DNA of 64,000 bases from Erwinia aphidicola (GCF_024169515.1 NZ_JAMKCQ010000001.1:1426001-1490000), one strand, 5' to 3'. Numbered from the stretch's first letter, positions 1-9,721 are shown. Notes: a model not told the origin generated them from the letters alone. Numbers and translations: made by a program.

Positions 1-1
1 T

Positions 2-130
2 GCCGATAATCAGCATGCCATCGCACTGTATGAACAGTTTGGCTTTGAAACCGAGGGACGCGCCCGCCGCTTTGCGCTGCGCAACGGTCAGCTGGTGGAT
101 GCGCTCTACATGGCGCGCTTTCGCGCGTAA
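2..130 (+). CDS. yhhY: C-terminal end of a GNAT N-acetyltransferase (YhhY/AaaT-like), cut by window start
   Basis: Only the last 42 residues are present; the frame is open from base 2 and stops at 128-130. The residues (…ALYEQFGFETEGRARRFALR…NGQLVDALYMARF) resemble the end of the E. coli amino-acid N-acetyltransferase YhhY, including the tyrosine/phenylalanine-rich last strands of the GNAT fold. Position upstream of ggt also fits the E. coli order. The acetyl-CoA binding loop lies outside the window, so the identification rests on the C-terminus and synteny. Confidence 0.8.
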   Translation, partial: ADNQHAIALYEQFGFETEGRARRFALRNGQLVDALYMARFRA

Positions 131-189
131 ACCGTTTTCGTAACGGTATTCGGGCCATTGAAAGGGGAGCGCAGCCGCCCTCCCCTTAC

Positions 190-1371
190 TCACAGCGTGA
201 CGTTCCTGACCTTTCCCCGCCGCTCAATGCGCAGATTTAGTTCCCCGAGCGGCGTATCAGCCAGCGTGCCACGGATCCACTCCATCTTTTCAGGCAACAC
301 TTTGCTGCCGTTAATCTGCAGCAGGACGTCGCCGTTGTGCAGCACGGACGAGGAGAGTGCCCCGGGGGAGTTGGCATAAATTTCCACTCGCCTGGCAAAG
401 TACCGAACGGCCAGGGTGCGCAGCGGGGCCGCCTCATCACGGGTAAAGTGCTGCTGGTTATAGCACAACAGCATTTTGTCCGGGGCCAACAGATAGTCAT
501 CAAAGCGCTGCAGAAAGTTCATGCCCAGCCCGTAGTTGCCCCGTTTATCTTCAATCGCCAGCAGCTTCCCCAGCGGCAGCCGATCAAACTGAATCCCGCC
601 CAGCAGATAAGCATCGCTGCGTTCTATTCCGTTCAGCGTGATAACCGGCTGGGTAATGCCGGTCAGGATCGCGCTGCCGAAATGGCCGCGGCTGGCGTGG
701 ACGATCTCCTCACCAATCGTGCTCCAGGCCGCCCCGGTGTTCAACGCCATATACAGCGGGCGATCGTGATAGTCCAGCATCAGTTCGGGGCCAAAATCCC
801 AGGCATCGCGATAGGGTACGCAGGCCTGGTAATTGCGGACAGTGAGCGGGTGCTTCCAGACCGTCAGCTGATGATTGCGGTTATCCACTGCCCAGTTGAA
901 CTGGCGGTAGAGGTCCTGCCCAATGATGCCATCAATCTGCATCCCGCTGTTCTGGGTGAACGCGCTGAGATCGGCACCCACCCAGGGATCGCTGGCGGGC
1001 ACCACCTCATTGCCAATCGCCAGCGCCAGCGGCTGCCAGAAACGTATTGACTCGCCTCTCAGCATGCCGCCTGAAGTATTGATGCCGGTGCTCAGGATTT
1101 TTTTAGCCAGCTCCGGCAGGAGGTCGTCCGGCGTTTTGCTGGTGATATCGCTGGCGAGACGGTTATCAATCACCATCATCGCGGCGCCGGTATCCAGTAA
1201 AAAAGAGTACTGCTTGCCAGCAATAGTCACGGGCACGATCAGCGCATCAGATCGAACTCTCACCGTCAGCAGAGGAACGGGCGACGGTGCATAAATGCTG
1301 TCAGCCGATACGGATGAAGCCTGCAACAGCAGCGCGGCTGCAATGCCCCAGAAGTGTGAGAGATATTTCAT
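190..1371 (-). CDS. Secreted or periplasmic retropepsin-like aspartyl protease with C-terminal PDZ domain
   Basis: This 393-residue protein starts at ATG 1371, preceded by an AAGGA ribosome site; a longer open frame to 1623 lacks this support. Residues 1-25 form a signal peptide (hydrophobic core, cleavage near VSA-DS). A retropepsin-type first motif, FLLDTGAAMMVID, lies near residue 55. A second ALNTGAAWSTIG motif follows near residue 190 with Asn in place of the usual Asp. The last 70 residues read as a PDZ domain (SPGALSSSVLHNGDVLLQING). Such aspartyl protease-PDZ proteins occur in many proteobacteria but few have known substrates. Export and proteolysis are inferred; loss of the second Asp makes normal two-aspartate catalysis uncertain. 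It stands alone, convergent with the yhhY fragment. Confidence 0.7.
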   Translation of the reverse strand: MKYLSHFWGIAAALLLQASSVSADSIYAPSPVPLLTVRVRSDALIVPVTIAGKQYSFLLDTGAAMMVIDNRLASDITSKTPDDLLPELAKKILSTGINTSGGMLRGESIRFWQPLALAIGNEVVPASDPWVGADLSAFTQNSGMQIDGIIGQDLYRQFNWAVDNRNHQLTVWKHPLTVRNYQACVPYRDAWDFGPELMLDYHDRPLYMALNTGAAWSTIGEEIVHASRGHFGSAILTGITQPVITLNGIERSDAYLLGGIQFDRLPLGKLLAIEDKRGNYGLGMNFLQRFDDYLLAPDKMLLCYNQQHFTRDEAAPLRTLAVRYFARRVEIYANSPGALSSSVLHNGDVLLQINGSKVLPEKMEWIRGTLADTPLGELNLRIERRGKVRNVTL

Positions 1372-1673
1372 TACGATCCTTGTCGCGATAAGTCTCTCTG
1401 CACATCCATCGTGCAGGATCAGAAGGGTTTCTGAATGCTGTAATTTACGTGAAAAAGGGGAAGTTACGAAATTCAATCGTGCTAATGGCGGTGATATGTC
1501 GGGAAAATCGCAAAGGGGCACAGGACGTTGGCCAAACGTCTGAACGGCTCTTTTTGAGGTCTTTTTGAGGTCACCTGCGCATATTGTTAACAAAATGTTG
1601 GTGCTAAGGTGGGGATGAGTCAAGGCAATTCACACATACCCTACACCCTTAAACAGACCAGCAAGGCATCATC
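1372..1673. other. Divergent intergenic region, protease gene / SDR gene
   Basis: This 302-bp spacer separates two divergent genes and must hold both promoters. A short direct repeat (CTTTTTGAGGT, twice in tandem) lies at about 1553-1572. AAGG at about 1663-1666 serves the SDR start at 1674. No convincing gene, hairpin terminator or named operator was seen. Confidence 0.5.
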
Positions 1674-2504
1674 ATGAGCATAAAATTCAACGAGCAGTTT
1701 CGTGACAAGGTTTTCGTGGTCACCGGCGGTAATCAGGGGCTGGGCGCAGCCGTCTCTTTATTACTGGCCGAGCGCGGCGCACGCGGTCTGGTGATCTGCG
1801 GGCGCAACCAGCAGGCCGGTGCCGCGCAGGTCGATAAGCTGCGCGCTGCGGGCTGTGAAGCCTGGTTTGTCGCCGCCGATTTTAGCGACCCGGCCTCCTG
1901 TGAACGGGTGATCGCCGAAGCGGAGAGCCGTTTTGGCACGCTGCACGGGCTGGTTAACTGCGCGGGGATGTCCGACCGCGGCACCATACTCGACACCACG
2001 CCGCAGCTTTTTGACGCCATCTTTGCCGTTAACGTCCGCGCGCCGTTCTTTCTGATGCAGGCGGCCATCAGGTTGATGATTGCCAACCACGTTGCAGGCA
2101 GCATCGTCAATATCATCACTATGAGCTCCCACGGTGGGCAGAGCTTCCTCACGCCTTATGCGGCCTCCAAAGGTGCGCTGGTTACCCTGACGAAAAACGT
2201 CGCCTTCAGCGCGATGCGCAACCGCATTCGCGTCAACGGCCTGAACATCGGCTGGATGGATACGCCGCACGAAGATCAGATCCAGAAGCAGTATCACAAC
2301 GCCAGCGAGGACTGGCTGGAGAAAGCCGAGCGTGAACAGCCGTTTGGTCGCCTTCTCAAACCGCAGGAGGTGGCGCGCAGCGTGGCATTCCTGCTGTCCG
2401 AAGAGTCGGGAATGATGACCGGTGCGATCGTCGACTTCGATCAAAACGTCGTTGGCTGTAGCGATGACGGCGCGGCAAAACCCCAGAATAAACTGGCCCT
2501 GTGA
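1674..2504 (+). CDS. Short-chain dehydrogenase/reductase (SDR), substrate unknown
   Basis: This 276-residue classical SDR carries the NAD(P)-binding TGGNQGLG motif at residues 18-25, an NCAG motif near 100, a catalytic Ser in the NIITMSSHGG stretch and the YAASK active-site Tyr/Lys near 160-164. It probably oxidises or reduces a hydroxyl/carbonyl group of a small cytosolic substrate. The phytanoyl-CoA dioxygenase-like gene starts 10 bp downstream, so the two are almost certainly co-transcribed and may act in sequence (hydroxylation, then oxidation). The C-terminal half, with an NIGWMDTPHED segment, is typical of sugar- or polyol-type SDRs, but no specific substrate can be read from it. Confidence 0.85.
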   Translation: MSIKFNEQFRDKVFVVTGGNQGLGAAVSLLLAERGARGLVICGRNQQAGAAQVDKLRAAGCEAWFVAADFSDPASCERVIAEAESRFGTLHGLVNCAGMSDRGTILDTTPQLFDAIFAVNVRAPFFLMQAAIRLMIANHVAGSIVNIITMSSHGGQSFLTPYAASKGALVTLTKNVAFSAMRNRIRVNGLNIGWMDTPHEDQIQKQYHNASEDWLEKAEREQPFGRLLKPQEVARSVAFLLSEESGMMTGAIVDFDQNVVGCSDDGAAKPQNKLAL

Positions 2505-2514
2505 GGAACCTGTG

Positions 2515-3657
2515 ATGAACAGTCTCTATCTGACTAAAGAACAGTTATCGGTTGATGATTTTGCCATTGTCTGCGAGCAGACCACCCCGCTGAAAGATTT
2601 CCCGCTGGCGCGGAAGGCCGAGCTGGATGTGCTGATCTACCAGCGCGAGGATTTGACCAAAGCCGCCGCCGAGCACCGGCAAACGGTGCTGAGCGAACTG
2701 CACCGCGCCCTGTCCTCTGGGCCGGGCGTCTTCGTGGTTAAAGGTCTGTTCAGCGATCTCCCGACGGTGGATCGCAACAGCGCGCTGTTCGAGCAGATCC
2801 TGCTCAGTGAGTCTGAAAGCGGCAGCGGCGGGGACCATTTTGCGGCGGCAGGCAATAACGGGCGCATCTGGAATGCTCTGCAGAAAGTCGCCGAGCGCGA
2901 TGCCGATGCGTTTATTGACTACTACTGTAACCCGCTGCTGGCGCTGATCTGCGAAAGCTGGGTCGGCCCGGGTTATGAGATGACCGCGCAGGTCAATCAG
3001 GTGCGCCCCGGCGGCAAAGCCCAGCAGCCGCACCGTGATTATCATCTCGGCTTTCAAAGCAATGAGGTGGTGGAACGCTTCCCGCTGCCGCTGCAGATCC
3101 TCTCGCAGTACCTGACGCTTCAGGGCGCGGTGGCACACAGCGATATGCCGGTGGAGTCCGGCCCGACGCAGCTGCTGCCGTGGTCGCATCAGTATCAGGC
3201 GGGCTATCTGGCCTGGCCCGATGAGAAGTTTATCGACTATTTCCAGCGCAATGCCATCCAGCTGCCGCTGGAGAAGGGGGACGGGCTGTTCTTCAATCCG
3301 GCGCTGTTCCATGCGGCGGGCAGTAACCATACCCACGACCATATCCGCACCGCAAACCTGCTGCAGGTCTCTTCATCCTTTGGCAAAACGATGGAGAAAG
3401 TGAACCATATTAAGGTGCTACAGCATATTTACCCGGCGCTGCGCCTGCGCAGAATGTCTGAGGAGCGGATCAATGCGGTGATTGCCGCGGCGGCGGAGGG
3501 CTATTCGTTCCCAACCAATCTGGATACCGACCCGCCGGTGGGGGGGCTGGTACCTCAGACTCAGCAGTCGCTGCTGCTGCAGGCACTGCGCGAGAGTTGG
3601 GCTCCGAAGCTGTTTAATCAACGGCTGCAAGAGCACCAGCAGAAACGGGAAGCGTAA
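2515..3657 (+). CDS. Phytanoyl-CoA dioxygenase (PhyH) family Fe(II)/2-oxoglutarate oxygenase
   Basis: ATG 2515 is chosen because GAGG lies 8 bp upstream; the open frame extends further but overlaps the SDR gene. The 380-residue protein has the facial-triad signature: HRD in QPHRDYHLGF (about residue 177), a distal His in NPALFHAAGSNHTHDH, and a following Arg (IRTANLL) suited to 2-oxoglutarate binding. PhyH enzymes hydroxylate small molecules, lipids or natural-product intermediates using O2 and 2-oxoglutarate. With the SDR 10 bp upstream it forms a two-gene operon, presumably hydroxylating a substrate that the SDR then oxidises or the reverse. The substrate is unknown. Confidence 0.8.
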   Translation: MNSLYLTKEQLSVDDFAIVCEQTTPLKDFPLARKAELDVLIYQREDLTKAAAEHRQTVLSELHRALSSGPGVFVVKGLFSDLPTVDRNSALFEQILLSESESGSGGDHFAAAGNNGRIWNALQKVAERDADAFIDYYCNPLLALICESWVGPGYEMTAQVNQVRPGGKAQQPHRDYHLGFQSNEVVERFPLPLQILSQYLTLQGAVAHSDMPVESGPTQLLPWSHQYQAGYLAWPDEKFIDYFQRNAIQLPLEKGDGLFFNPALFHAAGSNHTHDHIRTANLLQVSSSFGKTMEKVNHIKVLQHIYPALRLRRMSEERINAVIAAAAEGYSFPTNLDTDPPVGGLVPQTQQSLLLQALRESWAPKLFNQRLQEHQQKREA

Positions 3658-3682
3658 TGCCCTTGTGGGAAATCACCGGCAC

Positions 3683-3709
3683 GGGGCGACTGGAAAAAAG
3701 GGTCGCCCC
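3683..3709. repeat. Intergenic palindrome of the GGGGCGAC/GTCGCCCC family
   Basis: An 8-bp inverted repeat, GGGGCGAC and GTCGCCCC, encloses an A-rich loop (TGGAAAAAAGG). It is followed by CTAC like the other members in this window. It lies between the convergent dioxygenase and ggt genes and could terminate transcription or be a REP-like element. Confidence 0.8.
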
Positions 3710-3739
3710 CTACCTCAGATCGGCCTCGCCCGCATCGCA

Positions 3740-5488
3740 TCAATACCCGGCGGTTAAATCATCGATGGTGCGCGGATCGGACGCACCGTAACGCATACCG
3801 TCCGGCCCCAGCATAATGCTCTGGGTGCTACCCATCGCAGGCATCACCTTCACATTCTGCCCCTTCTCACCCAGCAGCTTCAGCGTATCCGGGCTGAAGC
3901 CCTTCTCGACGCGCAGCTGGTCGGGCAGCCACTGATGGTGGAAGCGCGGCGCGTTAGTGGCTTCAGCCACGTTCATCCCGAAATCAACACTGTTCACCAC
4001 CATTTGCAGTACGGTAGTGATAATACGGCTGCCGCCCGGGCTACCCGTCACCAGCCAGGTTTTACCGTCTTTCGCAACGATAGTCGGCGACATTGACGAC
4101 AGTGGGCGCTTATACGGCTGCACCGCATTCGCTTCCCCGCCGACCAGACCGTAAACGTTGGGCGTGCCCGGCTTGGCGGAGAAGTCATCCATCTCGTTAT
4201 TCATCAGAATGCCGCTGTTGCCGGCCACAATACCGCTGCCAAAGGTGGTGTTCAGCGTGTAGGTCACCGCGACCGCATTGCCGTCTTTATCCACCACCGA
4301 GAAATGCGTGGTTTGATTACTTTCATAGGGCGCCAGCTTGCCCGGTTTGATCTCGGATGACGGCCGCGCTTTGGCCACATCGATCTGTTCGGCCAGTGAT
4401 TTGGCGTAGGCTTTGCTGGTCAGCGCCTGCCACGGCACCTTAACGAAATCTGGATCGCCGAGATATTCCGAGCGGTCGGCATAGGCATATTTCTCCGCCT
4501 CGGCCATCACCTGCATGGCATCAGCGCTGCCAAAGCCCATTTTTGCCAGATCGAAGTTTTCCAGGATATTGAGGATCTGCACGATATGAATACCGCCGGA
4601 GGATGGCGGTGGCATGGAGAAGACCTCATAGCCGCGGTAGCTGCCGCTCACCGGCTTACGCTCAATCGCCCGATAGTTGGCGAGGTCGCGCTTGTCGATC
4701 AACCCGCCGTGCTGCGCCATCTCAGAGGCGATCTCATCGGCAATCTGCCCTTTGTAGAACGCATCCGGCCCCTGCTTCGCAATCAGCTCCAGGCTGTGCG
4801 CCAGGTTGCGCTGCACCAGCTTATCGCCCTGCTGGTACGGCTTACCGTCGGCTTTATAGAAGATCGCTTTACTGTTCGGGTGGGCTGGCAAAACCTCACT
4901 GCCGTAGATCTTCAGGTCATCGGCCAGCGCTTCGTTAACCACAATGCCCTTGCGCGCCAGCTCCAGCGCCGGTTGGATCAGCGTGCTGAGCGGCAGCGTG
5001 CCGTACTTTTTATTCGCCAGCGCAAAGCCCGCCACGGTTCCGGGAACGCCGGACGCCAGGTGGGAGATCAGCGATTTTTTGCTGTCGGCATTACCTGCAG
5101 CGTCGAGGAACATATCGCGGCTGGCGCGCACCGGGGCCATTTCGCGAAAATCAATCGAGGTAGTCTGGCCGGAGGCGGTGCGCAACAGCATAAAGCCGCC
5201 GCCGCCGAGATTACCGGCCTGTGGATGCGTCACCGCCAGCGCGTAACCCACGGCGACCGCGGCATCCACCGCGTTACCGCCCTGCTGAAGAATTTTCACC
5301 CCCACTTCCGTTGCGGTGGCATCCACCGAGGCGACCATGCCGTGCTGAGCCGTGACCGGATGGAAAGTATCAGCGCCTACGCCATAGGAGACCGGCGGTG
5401 CGGCTGGAGCGGCACCCGCCCCCTGCCACACCAGTAAAGCGGCTAACAGCGACCACGACAGGCGCTGCACAGTACCTTTTGTTATCAT
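3740..5488 (-). CDS. ggt: Gamma-glutamyltranspeptidase
   Basis: This 582-residue periplasmic enzyme hydrolyses or transfers the gamma-glutamyl group of glutathione. A signal peptide covers about residues 1-26. The proenzyme is cut autocatalytically before Thr393 in NQTTHFSVVD, the N-terminal nucleophile of the small subunit. The small subunit keeps the conserved PLSSMSPTIV and GSPGGSRI segments. It matches E. coli Ggt from end to end, including the last residues DDLTAGY. yhhA is divergent across a 155-bp spacer, as in E. coli. Nothing suggests a defect. Confidence 0.97.
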   Translation of the reverse strand: MITKGTVQRLSWSLLAALLVWQGAGAAPAAPPVSYGVGADTFHPVTAQHGMVASVDATATEVGVKILQQGGNAVDAAVAVGYALAVTHPQAGNLGGGGFMLLRTASGQTTSIDFREMAPVRASRDMFLDAAGNADSKKSLISHLASGVPGTVAGFALANKKYGTLPLSTLIQPALELARKGIVVNEALADDLKIYGSEVLPAHPNSKAIFYKADGKPYQQGDKLVQRNLAHSLELIAKQGPDAFYKGQIADEIASEMAQHGGLIDKRDLANYRAIERKPVSGSYRGYEVFSMPPPSSGGIHIVQILNILENFDLAKMGFGSADAMQVMAEAEKYAYADRSEYLGDPDFVKVPWQALTSKAYAKSLAEQIDVAKARPSSEIKPGKLAPYESNQTTHFSVVDKDGNAVAVTYTLNTTFGSGIVAGNSGILMNNEMDDFSAKPGTPNVYGLVGGEANAVQPYKRPLSSMSPTIVAKDGKTWLVTGSPGGSRIITTVLQMVVNSVDFGMNVAEATNAPRFHHQWLPDQLRVEKGFSPDTLKLLGEKGQNVKVMPAMGSTQSIMLGPDGMRYGASDPRTIDDLTAGY

Positions 5489-5643
5489 TGTTACATCCTT
5501 TAAGTTTATTTACGTTGTGTTTGCCATTGATAAATATGCACAAAATTGCGCAAAAGGCGAACGATAGCGCAAATCAGGAGCACTCCTGGGGTACAGGCCT
5601 GGCAGATAACATAGACTTATGGCAGGAACACGGAGGACGTAAC

Positions 5644-5946
5644 ATGAAAATGAAAACCAAATGGCTGGTTGTTTTTGCTGCCCTGCTGCCGCTGAGCGGC
5701 ATGGCAAACATGTTGAATAACAGCAACAACAATAATCCGAATAACCCGCAGTCTTCAAACTACAATCCGAGCACGCAGCGCTTACAGCAAAACATGCAGA
5801 ATCAGCAGTCGCAGCAGAAGCTGAAGCTGCAACAGGATCAGCAGCGTCAGCAGCAGGATTTGCAGCGAAAAATTCAGGAGCAGCGCGACAGTGCCACGCA
5901 GCGCACCAATAACAACGGTCAGCTGCAGCAGACCCAGCAGAATTAA
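5644..5946 (+). CDS. yhhA: YhhA-like secreted Gln/Asn-rich protein (DUF2756)
   Basis: ATG 5644 follows a GGAGG ribosome site; a longer upstream frame is not supported. The 100-residue product has a signal peptide (KWLVVFAALLPLSGMA) and then a low-complexity mature part of Asn and Gln with a charged helical Gln/Lys/Arg segment that could form a coiled coil. E. coli YhhA, at the same place beside ggt, is of the same type but longer. Function is unknown; a periplasmic location is inferred. Confidence 0.8.
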   Translation: MKMKTKWLVVFAALLPLSGMANMLNNSNNNNPNNPQSSNYNPSTQRLQQNMQNQQSQQKLKLQQDQQRQQQDLQRKIQEQRDSATQRTNNNGQLQQTQQN

Positions 5947-5958
5947 TCCGGCCAACCT

Positions 5959-6024
5959 AGGGGCCAACCGGGAAAAAAGGTCGGCCCCTACAGTAGGGGC
6001 GGACCGCAGTTTGGGTCCGCCCGT
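5959..6024. repeat. Double intergenic palindrome between yhhA and ugpQ
   Basis: Two hairpins stand head to tail. The first has arms GGGGCCAACC/GGTCGGCCCC (imperfect) round an A-rich loop; the second has arms GGGGCGGACC/GGTCCGCCC. They have the same layout as the other repeats here, one arm set A-rich and its partner T- or G-rich. The location between convergent genes would suit bidirectional termination. Confidence 0.75.
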
Positions 6025-6048
6025 TATCACCAGGCGATCGCGGTTTAA

Positions 6049-6789
6049 TTAACGAAAGTCCGGCCCGATAATATCAATGCGGTCGGTGCAGATCGCATCC
6101 ACGCCCCACTGTAGTAACTCCCGCGCCCGCTCCGGCTTATTCACCGTATACACCAGAATACGCAGCCCGGCCTGCTTCAGCAGCGCCACGCGCTCCGGGT
6201 CGAGCACTTTGTGATTCAGATGGATCGACACGCAGCCTAACGCGCGCGTCATAGCCTGCCAGTTCTCATCCCAGCTGTCGAGCAGCAGCCCGCGCGGCAG
6301 CTCCGGGGCCGCCTGCTGTGCCGCTTCCAGCGCAGAGTACGAGAACGACGACAGCAGCGGCGCGACCTGGCCCTGCCACATCACGCGGGCGGCCAGCGCG
6401 ATAGCGCGCCCGGTTGCCACCTCCGCTCCGTGAGTCGGCTTAATTTCGATATTGGCCATCAGGCGATGCTGGCGACAGCGGGCGGCGACTTCCGCCAGCA
6501 GCGGCAGGCGTTCATCGCTGAAGGCGCTGCCAAACCAGCCGCCGGCATCCAGCGTGACCAGCTTGTCCCACGGCTGATCGCCCGCCACGCCCCAGCCGTT
6601 GCTGGTGCGGTCCAGGGTGTCATCGTGCAGCAGGAAGATGGCGCCGTCCTGCGACAGTTTGGCGTCAAACTCAATCATGCGATGCCCGTGCTGCGCGCCA
6701 ACATCAATGGCGGCAAGGGTATTTTCCGGTGCCAGTTTCCCGCCGCCGCGATGGGCGACGATCGGCGGATATGGCCAGCTGTGGGTCAT
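6049..6789 (-). CDS. ugpQ: Glycerophosphodiester phosphodiesterase
   Basis: The 246-residue cytosolic enzyme hydrolyses glycerophosphodiesters to glycerol 3-phosphate and an alcohol. Catalytic features of the GDPD family are present: [12 protein letters not shown] near residues 13-24, [10 protein letters not shown] near 40 and the HDD triplet ([13 protein letters not shown]). NIEIKP and the closing [12 protein letters not shown] segment match E. coli UgpQ. Its ATG overlaps the ugpC stop (TAATG), so it is the last gene of the ugpBAECQ operon and translationally coupled. Confidence 0.96.
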   Translation of the reverse strand: MTHSWPYPPIVAHRGGGKLAPENTLAAIDVGAQHGHRMIEFDAKLSQDGAIFLLHDDTLDRTSNGWGVAGDQPWDKLVTLDAGGWFGSAFSDERLPLLAEVAARCRQHRLMANIEIKPTHGAEVATGRAIALAARVMWQGQVAPLLSSFSYSALEAAQQAAPELPRGLLLDSWDENWQAMTRALGCVSIHLNHKVLDPERVALLKQAGLRILVYTVNKPERARELLQWGVDAICTDRIDIIGPDFR

Positions 6790-7859
6790 TATTCGGTCCG
6801 TTGTCCGTTATGGTCAAAAAAGTGTAGCGCGGCAGCGGGAAGCTGCAACCACAGCGTGCTGCCCATCTGCGGGCGCACCGAGTGCGGCAGGCGCACCACC
6901 AGCTTATTTTTTCCCCAGTGCCCGTGGGCGAGATTGTCGGCCCCCAGCATCTCCAGTGTCTCCACCACCAGCGGAATGCCGCCGTCCTGCTGAGAGGAGA
7001 GCTCAATATGCTCCGGACGGATGCCCAGCGTCAACGTGCGCGCGGCCCATTTTGCCTTCGGCGCCCTCAGCGGCAGCGGCAGGGTATCCGCGAGGATAAA
7101 GCGCGAGCCGTCATCATTGAGCTGGCCGTCCAGCAGGTTCATCGCCGGGGCGCCAATAAAGCTGGCGACGAAACGCGTGGCCGGGCGCTGGTAAATCTCC
7201 TCCGGGGTGCCGAGCTGCTCCAGCACGCCTTTGTTCATCACCATCACGCGCTGCGCCAGCGTCATCGCCTCGACCTGATCGTGCGTTACGTACAGGCTGG
7301 TGGTGTTCAGGCGGCGGTGTAACTGCTGCAGCTCAAGGCGCATCTGCACGCGCAGGCGGGCATCAAGGTTCGACAGTGGCTCATCGAACAGGAACAGCGC
7401 GGGCTCACGCACAATGGCGCGCCCCATCGCCACGCGCTGACGCTGGCCGCCGGACAGTTCACGCGGGCGGCGCTTAAGCAGCGCTTCCAGTTCCAGGCTG
7501 CGCGCCGCCTCCAGCACCCGCTGGCGGATCTGCTCTTTGCCCATGCCGCGAATTTTCAGGCCCCACGCCATGTTCTCCTCCACGCTCATATGCGGGTAGA
7601 GGGCATAGTTCTGGAACACCATGGCAATGCCGCGATCCTTCGGCTCCTCTTCGGTCACGCGCCGCGTATCAATCCAGATATCGCCGCTGGTGACCCGCTC
7701 CAGCCCGGCCACCATGCGCAGCAGCGTGGATTTTCCACAGCCGGATGGCCCGACCATTACCATAAACTCACCATCGCGGATCGACACGTCCAGCGGCTGA
7801 ATAATCTGGTTTTTACCGTCGTAGGATTTGGTTACTGCCTGAAGTCGTACACCTGCCAT
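6789..7859 (-). CDS. ugpC: sn-Glycerol-3-phosphate ABC transporter ATP-binding protein
   Basis: ATG 7859 gives [12 protein letters not shown], aligned with the E. coli start and 356 residues long like it; a GTG one codon upstream is less likely. Walker [10 protein letters not shown] is at about residues 37-45, the ABC signature LSGGQ near 134, Walker B LFLFDEP near 155 and the H-loop in YVTHDQ. The C-terminal regulatory domain (IRPEHIELS) is typical of the MalK/UgpC group. It energises UgpAE import of glycerol 3-phosphate and glycerophosphodiesters. It lies between ugpE and ugpQ in the operon. Confidence 0.97.
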   Translation of the reverse strand: MAGVRLQAVTKSYDGKNQIIQPLDVSIRDGEFMVMVGPSGCGKSTLLRMVAGLERVTSGDIWIDTRRVTEEEPKDRGIAMVFQNYALYPHMSVEENMAWGLKIRGMGKEQIRQRVLEAARSLELEALLKRRPRELSGGQRQRVAMGRAIVREPALFLFDEPLSNLDARLRVQMRLELQQLHRRLNTTSLYVTHDQVEAMTLAQRVMVMNKGVLEQLGTPEEIYQRPATRFVASFIGAPAMNLLDGQLNDDGSRFILADTLPLPLRAPKAKWAARTLTLGIRPEHIELSSQQDGGIPLVVETLEMLGADNLAHGHWGKNKLVVRLPHSVRPQMGSTLWLQLPAAALHFFDHNGQRTE

Positions 7860-7861
7860 CA

Positions 7862-8707
7862 CTATTTCTCGCTCTCAACCAGACCGCGCACAAAGGCGCG
7901 CTGCATCACTAAAACAATCACCACCGGCGGGATCAGCGTCAGCAGCATCGCCGCCATCACTTCATTCCACTGGGTGGGGGATCCGCTGGTGGAGATCATG
8001 CTTTTGATCCCCGCGACCGCCGTACCGAGCGAAGCATCATTGATGATGAGCAGCGGCCACAGGTACTGGTTCCAGCCATAGATAAAGGTAATCACGAACA
8101 GCGCCGCCAGATTGGTCTTCGACAGCGGCAGCACGATATCGCGGAAGAAGCGCATTGGGCTGGCACCGTCAATGCGCGCCGCCTCCATCAGCTCATCCGG
8201 CAGCGACATAAAGAACTGGCGAAACAGGAAGGTGGCGGTGGCGGAAGCCATCAGCGGCAGGGTTAACCCGCTGTAGCTGTCGAGCAGGTTCAGGTCGGCA
8301 ATCACCTGCACCGTGGGGAAAATACGCACCTCAACCGGCAGCATCAGGGTGATAAAGATCATCCAGAAGAACAGATTGCGCAGCGGGAAGCGGTACCACA
8401 CCAGCGCGAACGCCGACAGCATCGACACGCTGATTTTCCCCACCGTAATGCACAGCGCCATAATCAGGCTGTTAAGCATCATCAGGCTGAAGGCCGGGCC
8501 GCTGCCGTTCACTCCGTTGAGCCAGATATTGCGCACGTTCTCCCACAGATGGCTGCCGGGGATTAGCGTCATCGGCACCTGATACACCGCCTTGTTATCC
8601 AGCGTCGCGGCGACAAACGCCACGTACAGCGGGAACAGAATGGTCAGGATGCCGAGGATCAGTAGCGTATGGCTGAAGATATCCAGCCCGCGTCGGTTTT
8701 CAATCAT
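7862..8707 (-). CDS. ugpE: sn-Glycerol-3-phosphate ABC transporter permease UgpE
   Basis: This 281-residue inner-membrane subunit has six predicted hydrophobic segments. The EAA coupling loop, [23 protein letters not shown], docks onto UgpC. Its ATG overlaps the ugpA stop by four bases (ATGA). Length and sequence match the E. coli protein. Confidence 0.96.
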   Translation of the reverse strand: MIENRRGLDIFSHTLLILGILTILFPLYVAFVAATLDNKAVYQVPMTLIPGSHLWENVRNIWLNGVNGSGPAFSLMMLNSLIMALCITVGKISVSMLSAFALVWYRFPLRNLFFWMIFITLMLPVEVRIFPTVQVIADLNLLDSYSGLTLPLMASATATFLFRQFFMSLPDELMEAARIDGASPMRFFRDIVLPLSKTNLAALFVITFIYGWNQYLWPLLIINDASLGTAVAGIKSMISTSGSPTQWNEVMAAMLLTLIPPVVIVLVMQRAFVRGLVESEK

Positions 8708-9600
8708 TGGTAGCGCACCTTGCGTTCGACGAAGCGGAACTGGATCACGGTCAGGCCAATCACCAGCAGCATCAGTACCACCGACTGTGCAGCCGAGGAG
8801 GAGAGATCCAGACCGGCAAAGCCTTCGCGATAGATTTTATAGATAAGCGTTGTGGTGGCCTGCACTGGGCCGCCGCCGGTGGCAGCGTCGATCACCGGGA
8901 AGGTATCGAAGAAGGCATACACCAGGTTCACCACCAGCAGGAAGAAGCTGACCGGGGTGATCAGCGGCAGCGCCAGGCTGAAGAAGCGGCGCACCGGACC
9001 GGCCCCGTCAATGGCGGCGGCTTCCACCAGCGATTTCGGGATCGACTGTAGCGCGGCAAAGAAGAACAGGAAGTTGTAGCTCATCTGCTGCCAGATTGAG
9101 GCCAGTACGATGAGAAACATCGCCTGGCCGCTGTTCTGCGCGTAGTTCCAGCTGTAGCCCCACTGGTTCAGCAGGTGGCTGAACAGGCCAAGGCCCGGGT
9201 TAAACAGGAACATCCACAGCACGGCAGCCACCACCGGGGCGACTGCGTAGGGCAGCAGCAGCAGCGTCTGATAGAGCTTTTTCAGGCGGACAACATAGTC
9301 CACCAGCGCCGCCAGCAGCAGCGAGAACGTCATGCCAAAAACGGTGACCAGACCGCTGAACTGCAGCGTGGTCCAGAAAGAGTCGAGGTAGTAGCTATCG
9401 GCAAACAGCCGTTTAAAGTTATCCAGCCCGACGAAAGTGCTGGAGATGCCAAACGGGTCGATACTCTGCAACGAGTACCAGAGCGCTTCGCCAGCGGGCC
9501 AGATAAAGAAGATTGCGGTGATCAGCAGCTGCGGCAGCATGAGCAGATAGGGCAGCGCGCTGGTGCGGAATACGGGGCGGGGTTGGGACATGGCAACCAT
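8704..9600 (-). CDS. ugpA: sn-Glycerol-3-phosphate ABC transporter permease UgpA
   Basis: The 298-residue permease partner of UgpE has strongly hydrophobic segments from about residue 13 onward. Its coupling loop is [23 protein letters not shown]. The start could be ATG 9600 or ATG 9591; E. coli begins nearer the second (MSQPRPVF). It follows ugpB after a 121-bp spacer that carries palindromic repeats. Confidence 0.96.
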   Translation of the reverse strand: MVAMSQPRPVFRTSALPYLLMLPQLLITAIFFIWPAGEALWYSLQSIDPFGISSTFVGLDNFKRLFADSYYLDSFWTTLQFSGLVTVFGMTFSLLLAALVDYVVRLKKLYQTLLLLPYAVAPVVAAVLWMFLFNPGLGLFSHLLNQWGYSWNYAQNSGQAMFLIVLASIWQQMSYNFLFFFAALQSIPKSLVEAAAIDGAGPVRRFFSLALPLITPVSFFLLVVNLVYAFFDTFPVIDAATGGGPVQATTTLIYKIYREGFAGLDLSSSAAQSVVLMLLVIGLTVIQFRFVERKVRYQ

Positions 9601-9618
9601 CTCATCTCAATGCGTAGC

Positions 9619-9715
9619 GGCCGACCGTGGTTCTGGTCGGCCCGGGCGGGCGCATCGTCGATCCGCCCCTCCTCACTTTTCTCATGGCGGGCGGATTGTT
9701 AATCCGCCCCTACGG
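9619..9715. repeat. Intergenic palindromes between ugpB and ugpA
   Basis: Two hairpins: GGCCGACC with GGTCGGCCC, then a GGCGGAT/ATCCGCCCC pair. They sit inside an operon (ugpB to ugpA) and could stabilise the upstream ugpB message, giving more binding protein than permease. That role is inferred by analogy with REP elements between binding-protein and permease genes. Confidence 0.65.
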
Positions 9716-9721
9716 CATACC

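Noticed and set aside
337..1050. 237-residue plus-strand frame opposite the aspartyl protease gene
   Set aside because: It is antisense to a gene with a signal peptide, DTG motif and PDZ domain. No recognisable family or ribosome site.
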